DNA of 52,687 nucleotides from Myxococcales bacterium (GTDB lineage Bacteria > Myxococcota > Myxococcia > Myxococcales > JAJYLH01), in the NCBI GenBank assembly GCA_021787845.1, contig JAJYLH010000042.1:1-52687 (forward strand). The letters are read 5' to 3'. The notes under the pieces are model-generated. The model did not search any database, was not told where the DNA came from, and saw only the letters and a list, made by a program, of their open reading frames with translations. The position numbers and the translations under genes were made by a program. The number at the start of each line of letters is the position of its first letter. Position 1 is the stretch's first letter. Positions 33,328-41,151 of the stretch are shown here, in pieces.

Positions 33328-34554
33328 ATGGCAACGGGTTCTGGCAAGGGAGGCGCGAAGTCGACGGTCGACCCGGCGGTCGAGAGCTCCGTTTCCGCGA
33401 GAATCGAGGCGCTGGTGGCGAAGCATAAGGAACGGGGGCCGACGTATTCCTTGGACTCGCTGCGCACGTCGCGGGCGGAGTTTCGCAAGGAGGTGATGCT
33501 GCTGCACGACCAGCTCGTGGCGGAGCTGGCGTTGCCGGCCGGGGCGCGCGGGGCGCCGAGCCCGGCGCGGCGAAAGCTGCTGCAGGAGTTGGTGCCCGAG
33601 CTCGAGGTCCTGATCAAGATCGGCGATGCGGCGGAGAGCGCCATCGAGGCCGCGCTCGTTTCCGCGGGTCACGCGATGGCGACGCAGCGGGTCTACACGC
33701 CGACGCAGGTCGCGCTCGCCGACGACGTGCTCACCGCCATCAAACCCTTTCGCACGGCGATCACCGACATCCTGACGGCCACCGACAAGGAAACCGTCGA
33801 CGCGCGCACCGCTTGCAGCGTGGGTGTGGTGGTCCGGGGCGATCCGTTCAAGGTCGCGGACCTCGGCCGGAGCACCGTGCGGGCGGTGCGGGGGCCGTTC
33901 CCCGACGAGCCGCTCACCGACGCCGAACGCGAGGCGGCGACGGAGAAGGCGGCGATGATCCGAAGCGTCCTCGAGGCGGCGTTCATCAAGGTCGAAGCCT
34001 TCTTGCCACCGATCGAGGCGGCGCTCGCGGCGCTCGCGCAAGAGCTGAAGATCACGCAGGCGAAGAAGGCGAAAGCGCTGGAAGCCCGGGACAAGGCGCA
34101 CCTCCAACTGGAGCAGACGGATTCCTCGATTCTGGTCCTCGCCGGTGCCGCGCTGGGCCTCCCGGCGCGCAACGCGCTGCGAGCGATTCTCCCGACGACG
34201 AGCCACACGCCGCAGACCACCGACCAGCCCACGAACCCGCCGTCGGATCCGCCGCCGGAGCCGCCCTCCAACCCGCCGCCGGCGACGAAGAAGGCGAACC
34301 CCAGCAAGCCCCCCGCCGAGCCCGAGAAGAAGACGGACCCGCGGCCGGAGCAAGCCGAGGGCGCCGAGCCGACGCAGACGGCGGGCGCGCCGGCCGAAGC
34401 GGAGACCTCGGAGTCGGATGCCGGGAAGAAGGCCGACGACGCCGGGACCGCGCCGGCCGAGACGGCAACGGCCGGCAAGGATCAAGCGACCGCGAAGCCC
34501 GCACCGACCGCGAAGCCCGCACCGACCGCGCCGAAGAACGGAAAGCGCCGCTGA
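33328..34554 (+). CDS. hypothetical protein with helical domain and Pro/Ala/Lys-rich tail
   Basis: The product has 408 residues. Residues 1-260 are helical with no named domain (ARIEALVAKHKERGPTYSLD, EFRKEVMLLHDQLVAELALP, ELEVLIKIGDAAESAIEAAL, KKAKALEARDKAHLQLEQTD). Residues 275-290 form a short hydrophobic patch (SSILVLAGAALGL). Residues 295-408 are disordered Pro/Thr/Ala/Lys-rich sequence, ending in a tandem KPAPTA repeat and KNGKRR. GGAG precedes ATG 33328; the frame is open further upstream, but without a credible start. It is predicted cytoplasmic, function unknown. Confidence 0.7.
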   Translation: MATGSGKGGAKSTVDPAVESSVSARIEALVAKHKERGPTYSLDSLRTSRAEFRKEVMLLHDQLVAELALPAGARGAPSPARRKLLQELVPELEVLIKIGDAAESAIEAALVSAGHAMATQRVYTPTQVALADDVLTAIKPFRTAITDILTATDKETVDARTACSVGVVVRGDPFKVADLGRSTVRAVRGPFPDEPLTDAEREAATEKAAMIRSVLEAAFIKVEAFLPPIEAALAALAQELKITQAKKAKALEARDKAHLQLEQTDSSILVLAGAALGLPARNALRAILPTTSHTPQTTDQPTNPPSDPPPEPPSNPPPATKKANPSKPPAEPEKKTDPRPEQAEGAEPTQTAGAPAEAETSESDAGKKADDAGTAPAETATAGKDQATAKPAPTAKPAPTAPKNGKRR

Positions 34555-34935
34555 CCGCGGAAGAGGCGAACGCCGCGAGGTCGACAAGATTCGCCACGAG
34601 GACCACGGCCTGGTGAAAGGTCGGCCACTTCGTGCGCAGGTCGCGAAGCGGATACGTCGGGCCGCGCTCATTGTGCGACTCGACGTTCGCCGCGACCGTC
34701 GACCTCGCGCTGGAGATCGATCGGCGCGGCTACGTCGGCTCCTCGCCCGGCGCGGGCCACGGACGCTCGACGCACTCGGGGCGTGCGCTCCGGAGGAGCG
34801 TCGACGAGGACGGCGAGAGCGCTCCGGCGCGGCGCTCTCGCTGCCGCCCACCGGGAGAGCTTCATCTCGACGCCGGCCCGAGGCGCTCGACTTGACGCAT
34901 CCGGGCGCGACCGGTACGCTCCGCGCCCCAGAACG

Positions 34936-35073
34936 ATGCCGACCACCCTCGCCTGCAAGCACGATTACGACGCCACCGCGGCCGGCTTCCTCATCCGCGA
35001 CTGCTCGGGCGTCTTGCGCGTGCGCGACGCGGGGCGACCGGATCGCCGACCCCGATGACGAATTCACGTCGAC
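34936..35073 (+). pseudogene. possible gene remnant cut by a MITE-like element
   Basis: ATG 34936 opens MPTTLACKHDYDATAAGFLI, then RDCSGVLRVRDAG. Near 35030 the sense moves to another frame as GDRIADPDDEFTSTAYRDD, which runs into the left end of the 158-bp element. The two parts read as one protein with a frameshift. I do not recognise the family. The rest of the 745-bp gap 34555-35299 shows no gene. Confidence 0.3.
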
Positions 35074-35231
35074 TGCTTATCGGGATGACCGCACCTGGAC
35101 GGGAGCGCCTCCCCAAGTCGGTGGTGGCGGGCCGCTGGTCCGCCAGAAAGGCACCCTTGTCGTCATCTCGCGAGCCAGCGGCCCGCGACCACCGAGGGAG
35201 CGAGTCGCTGGTGGTGTCAACCCGATATGCA
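35074..35231 (+). mobile_element. 158-bp MITE-like element upstream of the defence operon
   Basis: The left end TGCTTATCGGGATGACCGCA and the right end (reading TGCATATCGGGTTGACACCA on the minus strand) form imperfect terminal inverted repeats of 22 bp. The left end differs at one of 22 positions from that of the element at 47318-47479. The interiors differ, but both copies measure 158 bp between the outer TGC/GCA bases and have the same orientation. The right half is repeated at 31440-31500. It lies 68 bp upstream of the helicase start, so it could also influence operon expression. Confidence 0.65.
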
Positions 35232-35299
35232 TCTTCGGGTCGTTCGACGGGCGACCGCGCGATGCCCTCGGGCCGCTTCGCCTTGGAGGCAGACGCACC

Positions 35300-38200
35300 G
35301 TGAGGCTCGTCCGGAACGCGGCCGACGACCGGGTCATCGATCTCGTCCAGACGACGCTCGCGCCCGGCGCCCGTCTCGACGTCGTGAGCTCGTCGTTCTC
35401 GCTCTTCGCGTTCGCCGCCCTGGAGGCAGGTCTCGCAGGGCTCGGGCCGACGCGGCTCGTCCTCCCTGCGGCGAGCACCGATCTCGGGCTCCTCGGCGAC
35501 GAGCGCGACCGGGCTTCGCGCAACCGGCTCCATGCGCGGGCGCTCGCGAGGCGATGCGCGGCGTGGCTACGGCAAGCGGTCGAGATCCGCTCGGCGCGCA
35601 GAAGCATTCCACAGGGGACGCTCGTCACCCGCGATGCCGAAGGGCGCCCACAGCAGGCCGTGACGGGCTCGCTGTCGTGGACGACGCACGGCCTCGGCCT
35701 GACGCAGGCGGAGGAGCTGAGCCTCGTCCAGGCGTCGGAGTCCGCGCGCGAGAGTGAGACGGTCGCGGCGTGGTTCGATGCCCAGTGGAACGCGCTGTCG
35801 GCCCACGCGCCGGACCCCGCGGGGCTCCTCGGCGCGCTCGACCGGCTCGCGGCGCACCGCGATCCCCTCTCGGTCTACGCGCTCGTCCTCCACCACCTCT
35901 TCGGGGCACGAGGCGACGAGCTCGACGAGGACCGGGTCGTCAACGCGGCGACCGGAATCCGCAACACGGTCGTCTGGAAAAAGCTCTTCAAGTTCCAGCG
36001 TGACGGCGCCATCGGGGCGATCGACAAGCTCAACCGCTATGGCGGTTGCATCATCGCGGACAGCGTCGGTCTCGGAAAGACGTTCGAGGCGCTCGCGGTC
36101 ATCAAGTACCACGAGCTGCGCAACGACCGGGTGCTCGTCCTGTGTCCGAAGCGCCTGCGCGACAACTGGACCCTCTACAAGGCGAACGACCGTCGCAACA
36201 TCCTCGCCGCCGACCGCTTCAATTACGACGTCCTGAACCACACCGACCTGTCGCGCGACGACGGGCTCTCCGGCGACCTCGACCTCGCGCACGTGCACTG
36301 GGGCAACTACGATCTCGTCGTCATCGACGAGTCCCACAACTTCCGTAACAAGAAGACCCCGAAGGCCGGCAGCGAGACACGGTACGACCGGCTCATGCGG
36401 CGCATCATCCAGGAAGGCGTGAAGACCCGCGTCCTCATGCTGTCGGCGACCCCGGTGAACAACCGGATGGCTGACCTGCGAAACCAGATCGCCTTCGCGA
36501 CCGAGGGTGACGACACCGCGCTCAAGGCGCACGGCATCGAGAGCATCGACGCGACGACGCGGCTCGCGCAGAAGCAGTTCAACCGCTGGCTCGATCTCGA
36601 GGAGCAGGACCGGACGCCGGCGCGCCTCATCGACATGCTCGGGTTCGACTACTTCAACCTCCTGGACCAGCTCACCCTCGCGCGCTCGCGAAAGCACGTC
36701 GCGAAGTACTACGGCACTGACGAGACGGGCCGGTTTCCCGAGCGGCTCCCACCGATCAACATCAAGGCCGACGTCGACCTCGCGGGGCAGTTCAGCTCCA
36801 TCCGCGAGATCAACAACGAGATCCGAAAGCTGAACCTCGCCTCGTACGCCCCGCTGAAGTACGTGCTTCCGCACAAGCAGGCCGCTTACGACGCGAAGTA
36901 CAGCACGGAGGTCCGCGGCGGGACCAGCTTCTTCCGCCAGGTCGACCGGGAGGAGAGCCTCATCCACCTGCTCCGGGTCAACGTGCTCAAGCGCCTCGAG
37001 AGCGCCGTCAGCTCGTTCGCCCTGACCGTCGAGCGGCAGCTCCGCGACGTCGAGCGGATGCTGGAGCGCATCGAGGCGCAGTCGGAGGTGACCGAGGAGC
37101 TCGACCTCGAGGCGCTCGACTTCGACGACCCCGCGCTGGAGCCCTTGCTCGTCGGTCGCAAGGTGAAGGTGCTCCTGCAGGATGTCGACCTGCACCGGTG
37201 GCGACAGGACCTGCGCGAGGACCGCAACCGGCTCGCGACCCTCCTCGCTGCCGCCCGCCAGGTCACCGCCGACCGCGACGCGAAGCTCGCCGCCTTGCGA
37301 GAGGTCATCGAGAACAAGTGCCGCGCGCCGCGCAACCCGGATAACCGCAAGGTCCTGGTCTTCACCGCGTTCGCCGATACCGCCCGCTATCTTTACGAGC
37401 AGCTCGCCCCGTGGGCGAAGGCGCAGGGGCTAGAAAGCGCGCTCGTCACCGGCACTGGCGCGAACCGGACGACGCTCCCCGGGCTGCGGCACGATCTCGC
37501 GTCGATCCTCACCGCCTTCTCGCCGCGCTCCAAGGAGCGGCCAGCGGACCTGAGCGACGAGGGCGAGCTCGACCTCCTGATCGCGACCGACTGCATCTCC
37601 GAGGGGCAGAACCTCCAGGACTGCGACTGGCTCGTGAACTACGACATTCACTGGAACCCGGTGCGCATCATCCAGCGCTTTGGCCGCATCGACCGCATCG
37701 GCTCGCCGAACCGATGCATCCAACTCGTGAACTTCTGGCCGAACATGCAGCTCGAGGAGTATATCAACCTCGAACAGCGGGTGAGCGGCCGGATGGTGCT
37801 GCTCGACATCTCGGCGACCGGCGAGGAGAACCTCATCGAGACGCAGTCCGGCGATCAGATGAACGACCTCGAATACCGCAAGAGGCAGCTCCTGAAGCTC
37901 CAGGATGCGGTCATCGACCTCGAGGACCTGTCGAGCGGCATCTCCATCACGGACCTGACGCTGACCGACTTCCGCATCGACCTCGCCGACTTCCGCCGCG
38001 CCCGCCCGCGGCTCGTCGAGTCGCTCCCGCTCGGTACCATGGCGGTGACGACCACGAGCGACGCCGACCTCGAGCCGGGGATCATCTTCTGCCTGCGTGC
38101 CGAGGGGGACGCCGCCCGTCCGGACTACCCGCTCGCGCCGCACTACCTCGTCCATGTCGGCGACGACGGCACCGTGCTCCTGCCCTACCCGCAGGCGCGC

Positions 38201-38482
38201 CGGGTGCTCGACCGCCTCAAGCGCCTGTGCGTCGGACGGGACCTGCCGGACGAGGAGGCCTGCGCGCGCTTCGACCGGCAGACCCGGCGGGGCGAGGAGA
38301 TGGCAAACGCCCAGAAGCTCCTCGCGGCGGCGATGGCGAGCGTCGTCGGCAAGCGGGAGGAGCGCGCCGTCGAGAGCCTGTTCACACCGGGCGGCACCCA
38401 CGCGCTCGCCGGCGAGTTCGCGGGGGTGCGGGACTTCGAGGTGGTCGCGTTCCTCGCGGTGCTGCCCGACGGGGCGCCATGA
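35300..38482 (+). CDS. PLD-like/SNF2-type DEAD-box helicase of the type III R-M-associated operon
   Basis: The product has 1060 residues. GTG 35300 with GGAGG ten bases upstream is chosen; the frame is open far upstream, but that part crosses a MITE. The N-terminal 150 residues (LDVVSSSFSLFAFAALEAGL, SLSWTTHGLGL) look like a degenerate phospholipase-D-like fold without a clear HKD. The superfamily 2 helicase core follows: motif I DSVGLGKTFEAL, motif II VVIDESHNFRN (DESH), motif III LMLSATPVNNR, then CISEGQNLQDCDWLVNYDIH and the arginine-finger motif QRFGRIDRIGSPN. It is probably an ATP-driven DNA translocase in anti-phage defence. The stop overlaps the next start (ATGA). It is the first gene of a seven-gene coupled operon. 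Confidence 0.9.
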   Translation: MRLVRNAADDRVIDLVQTTLAPGARLDVVSSSFSLFAFAALEAGLAGLGPTRLVLPAASTDLGLLGDERDRASRNRLHARALARRCAAWLRQAVEIRSARRSIPQGTLVTRDAEGRPQQAVTGSLSWTTHGLGLTQAEELSLVQASESARESETVAAWFDAQWNALSAHAPDPAGLLGALDRLAAHRDPLSVYALVLHHLFGARGDELDEDRVVNAATGIRNTVVWKKLFKFQRDGAIGAIDKLNRYGGCIIADSVGLGKTFEALAVIKYHELRNDRVLVLCPKRLRDNWTLYKANDRRNILAADRFNYDVLNHTDLSRDDGLSGDLDLAHVHWGNYDLVVIDESHNFRNKKTPKAGSETRYDRLMRRIIQEGVKTRVLMLSATPVNNRMADLRNQIAFATEGDDTALKAHGIESIDATTRLAQKQFNRWLDLEEQDRTPARLIDMLGFDYFNLLDQLTLARSRKHVAKYYGTDETGRFPERLPPINIKADVDLAGQFSSIREINNEIRKLNLASYAPLKYVLPHKQAAYDAKYSTEVRGGTSFFRQVDREESLIHLLRVNVLKRLESAVSSFALTVERQLRDVERMLERIEAQSEVTEELDLEALDFDDPALEPLLVGRKVKVLLQDVDLHRWRQDLREDRNRLATLLAAARQVTADRDAKLAALREVIENKCRAPRNPDNRKVLVFTAFADTARYLYEQLAPWAKAQGLESALVTGTGANRTTLPGLRHDLASILTAFSPRSKERPADLSDEGELDLLIATDCISEGQNLQDCDWLVNYDIHWNPVRIIQRFGRIDRIGSPNRCIQLVNFWPNMQLEEYINLEQRVSGRMVLLDISATGEENLIETQSGDQMNDLEYRKRQLLKLQDAVIDLEDLSSGISITDLTLTDFRIDLADFRRARPRLVESLPLGTMAVTTTSDADLEPGIIFCLRAEGDAARPDYPLAPHYLVHVGDDGTVLLPYPQARRVLDRLKRLCVGRDLPDEEACARFDRQTRRGEEMANAQKLLAAAMASVVGKREERAVESLFTPGGTHALAGEFAGVRDFEVVAFLAVLPDGAP

Positions 38483-39249
38483 TCCGGCTGGTCGATGCGC
38501 TTCAGCTCCCGCCCGAGACGCGCGTCGACAAGCGGGTGACGAAAGAGCTGCTGCTCGAGCGCGGGGTCCGGACCACGACCGACCGCCGGCGCATCCGCGA
38601 GGACCTGGACAAGCTCGTGTGGGTCGCCGCGCTGAAGCCGGACCTCATCGGGATCCCGGCCAATCGGGGCGACGGTCGCGGGTACGGCGAGATCGCGGTG
38701 CTAGAAATCTCCGCCCGGCCGGACGCGAAGCTTGCGCCGCTCGCGACCCTTGTGCATCGCGCCGTCCCATACCCGGTGCTGCTCGTCTGTGCGCGAGGAG
38801 AGGCGTTCGGTCTCTCGCTCGCGCACAAGCGAAGCGCCCTGAACGAACCTGGCCGCGTGGTGCTCGACGCCGACCTGCGAACGGTCGAGCTCTCGTCGGG
38901 TGCCCTCGTCGAGGATGACGAGCCGCGCCTCGTCGAGGCGCTCGCGCTCGCGCGCCAGCCGCTCGACTCGCTCGACGCCCTCTACGATGGGTGGATGCGG
39001 GTCGTCGACGCGCTCGCCGTCGCGCGCCGTACGGGCCGGTTTTTTATACCCAGGTCGCCCGAACAGGCGTCCCGGCAAGCCGAGGCGATGGCCGCGTGCG
39101 ACGAGCTGGAGAAGCGGCTCGCCAGGCGCCGCCGCATCGCCCGACGAGAGAAACAGCTCGCCAGGCAGGTGGCGCTGAATCTCGAAATCAAGCTATTGGA
39201 ACGGCGACTCGCGGAGGCGAGCGCCTCGCTGTCCTCGCCGGAGACGTGA
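38479..39249 (+). CDS. DUF4391 family protein
   Basis: The product has 256 residues. It starts MIRLVDALQLPPETRVDKRV with TKELLLERGVRTTTDRRRIR, then LDKLVWVAALKPDLIGIPA, and contains YPVLLVCARGEAFGLSLAHK. These are features I associate with DUF4391, a family usually found between a helicase and type III Mod/Res genes. The C-terminus is a basic coiled coil (KRLARRRRIARREKQLARQV). The biochemical role is unknown. ATG 38479 overlaps the helicase stop by four bases, so a stoichiometric partner role is likely. Confidence 0.8.
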   Translation: MIRLVDALQLPPETRVDKRVTKELLLERGVRTTTDRRRIREDLDKLVWVAALKPDLIGIPANRGDGRGYGEIAVLEISARPDAKLAPLATLVHRAVPYPVLLVCARGEAFGLSLAHKRSALNEPGRVVLDADLRTVELSSGALVEDDEPRLVEALALARQPLDSLDALYDGWMRVVDALAVARRTGRFFIPRSPEQASRQAEAMAACDELEKRLARRRRIARREKQLARQVALNLEIKLLERRLAEASASLSSPET

Positions 39250-39250
39250 G

Positions 39251-40474
39251 ATGGGACACCTGCTCGGCATCCGCATCCAGCGCTACAAGGCATTGCACGA
39301 CGTCGTCCTGGGCAAGCCCGAGCACGACCGGACGAAGGACGACCTGCCGCCGATGGCCTGCCTCATCGGGCCCAATGGCAGTGGGAAGTCCACCCTCCTC
39401 GACGCCTTCGGGTTCCTCGCCGACTGTCTCGCGGAGAATGTCGAGGCGGCCTGCGACAAGCCCCATCGGGGAGGCTTCGAGACGCTGCGGACCCGCGGCT
39501 CGAGCGGGCCCATCGCGTTCGACCTCTACTACCGGGAAGACCCGAAGTCCCGGCCCATCTCCTATTCCATCGGCATCGAGCTGAAGCAAGGTATTCCGGT
39601 CGTCGCCTGGGAGGAGATTCGGCAGCGCCGCCTCGGCCAGAAGCGCGGTCGCCCCTTCCCGTTCGTCAAGCTCGCGCATGGCAAGGGCGAGGCCTGGTCC
39701 GGGCAGTCGACCAAGAACGAAGAGGGCAGCGAACGGGTGGAGGTGACCCTCGACGACCCTCGTAAGCTCGCCCTGACGTCCATCGGCAACATCAAGGACC
39801 ACCCGAGGCTCAACAAGCTGCGGGCGTTCATCGAAGGCTGGTATCTGTCGTACTTCCTTCCGGACGCCGCCCGCGCCATCCCGGTGGCGGGCGCGCAGAA
39901 GCACCTCAATCGCAGCGGCGACAACCTGGCGAACGTCGTCCAGCACATGGAACGGCAGAACGGGGGCGAGGCCTTCGCGCGCATCCTGAAGGACATCGCC
40001 CGGCGCATCCCGGGCATCCAGAGCATCCGGAGTCAGAAGAGCGCTGATGGGCGCCTGCTGCTTGCCTTCAACGAGAAGGGCTTCAAGGAGCCGCACTTTG
40101 CCGCGAACGTGTCCGACGGCACCCTAAAGATGTTCGCTTACCTCATCCTGCTGAACGACCCCGAGCCGCGGCCGTTCATCGGCATCGAGGAGCCGGAGAA
40201 CGGCCTCTACCACCGGCTGCTGAACCGCCTCGCCCACGAGTTCAAGCGCCACGCCGCGAACGGCGAGATCAACGTCCTGGTCACCACGCACTCGCCGTAC
40301 TTCGTCGACGCGCTCGCCCCCGAGGAGGTGTGGCTCATGCAGCGCAACGAGCAGGGCTACGCCGAGGTGCAGCGGGCGGCCGACATTCCCACCATCCGAG
40401 AGCTGGTCGACGAGGGCATGCCGCTCGGCAGCCTCTGGTACAGCAATCACCTGAACGACCGGGTGTCGCCGTGA
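39251..40474 (+). CDS. AAA15-type ATPase, AriA/OLD-like
   Basis: The product has 407 residues. Walker A GPNGSGKST is at residues 40-48. The ABC-type signature region is NVSDGTLKMFAYLILL, Walker B plus catalytic Glu is FIGIEEPENGLYH, and the switch His is in VTTHSPYFVDAL. There is no long coiled-coil insertion, so it is a compact COG4637/AAA15 ATPase. Such ATPases pair with Toprim-type nucleases in defence systems (PARIS AriA-AriB; OLD has both in one chain). The next gene, overlapping by four bases (GTGA), is a Toprim-like DUF4276 protein, which makes this a plausible two-gene effector module inside the operon. ATG follows the DUF4391 stop after one base, with GGAGACGTGAG as ribosome site. 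Confidence 0.88.
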   Translation: MGHLLGIRIQRYKALHDVVLGKPEHDRTKDDLPPMACLIGPNGSGKSTLLDAFGFLADCLAENVEAACDKPHRGGFETLRTRGSSGPIAFDLYYREDPKSRPISYSIGIELKQGIPVVAWEEIRQRRLGQKRGRPFPFVKLAHGKGEAWSGQSTKNEEGSERVEVTLDDPRKLALTSIGNIKDHPRLNKLRAFIEGWYLSYFLPDAARAIPVAGAQKHLNRSGDNLANVVQHMERQNGGEAFARILKDIARRIPGIQSIRSQKSADGRLLLAFNEKGFKEPHFAANVSDGTLKMFAYLILLNDPEPRPFIGIEEPENGLYHRLLNRLAHEFKRHAANGEINVLVTTHSPYFVDALAPEEVWLMQRNEQGYAEVQRAADIPTIRELVDEGMPLGSLWYSNHLNDRVSP

Positions 40475-41151
40475 GGCTGCACTTCTTGGTCGAAGGACCG
40501 GCTGAGGTCACATTCCTCGAGGCGCTGCTGCCCCGACTGCTCCCGGCGCACTCCTTTCAGGTCTACCCGCATCAGGGTAGAGGCCGGCTCTCGACGGATC
40601 CGAACAAAGAGCCGGCGCCCACCCAGCGCGGGCTCTTCGACAACCTCGCGACGACGCTCCGGGTGTGGGGCCGTCATTTCGATCCCGCCGTCGACCGGGT
40701 CGTCGTCCTCGCCGACGTGGACGAAGACGACTGCGCCGAGCTGCTCGGGCGGCTCGAGTCCCTGCACAAGAAGATCAATCCAAGACCACGGACCATCTTC
40801 CGCCTGGCCATCGAAGAGACCGAGGCCTGGTATCTCGGCGATGCCGCCGCGGTTCGCAAAGCGTTCCCCGAAGCCAGTCGCAACAAGCTCGCCGCTTGGA
40901 AGCCGGACCGGGTCGGCCGCACCTGGGAGCTGTTTCAGGAGATCATCGGGGCCCAGAGCGAAGACAAGCCCGGCTGGGGCGAGGCCATGGGCGCCGTGCT
41001 GGCCGTCGACGAGCCCCTCGAACGAAAGAACCGCTCTCCGAGCTTTCGCAAGTTCTGCCGTCGCGTGCGGGAGCACGCCGGCGAACCTTCCGTGTCCAAA
41101 CGTCCGTCGTCAACGAAGACCCAGTCGCGCCGCCAAGGGACCCGCCGATGA
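40471..41151 (+). CDS. DUF4276 Toprim-like protein, partner of the AAA15 ATPase
   Basis: The product has 226 residues from GTG 40471. LHFLVEGPAEVTFLEALLPR (Glu of the Toprim-like first motif), VVVLADVDEDDCAELLGRL (D-x-D acidic motif) and IEETEAWYLGD match DUF4276, which belongs to the Toprim-like group. The acidic residues are intact, so metal-dependent nuclease activity is plausible. The C-terminus is basic (SKRPSSTKTQSRRQGTRR). Both ends overlap neighbours by four bases. By analogy with PARIS, the ATPase would sense a phage trigger and release this subunit (inference). Confidence 0.78.
   Translation: MRLHFLVEGPAEVTFLEALLPRLLPAHSFQVYPHQGRGRLSTDPNKEPAPTQRGLFDNLATTLRVWGRHFDPAVDRVVVLADVDEDDCAELLGRLESLHKKINPRPRTIFRLAIEETEAWYLGDAAAVRKAFPEASRNKLAAWKPDRVGRTWELFQEIIGAQSEDKPGWGEAMGAVLAVDEPLERKNRSPSFRKFCRRVREHAGEPSVSKRPSSTKTQSRRQGTRR

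Noticed and set aside
34145-35299. N-terminal extension of about 385 codons on the helicase frame
   Set aside because: It overlaps the upstream gene out of frame, crosses a MITE and has low-complexity Arg/Pro text. GTG 35300 with GGAGG is a better start.
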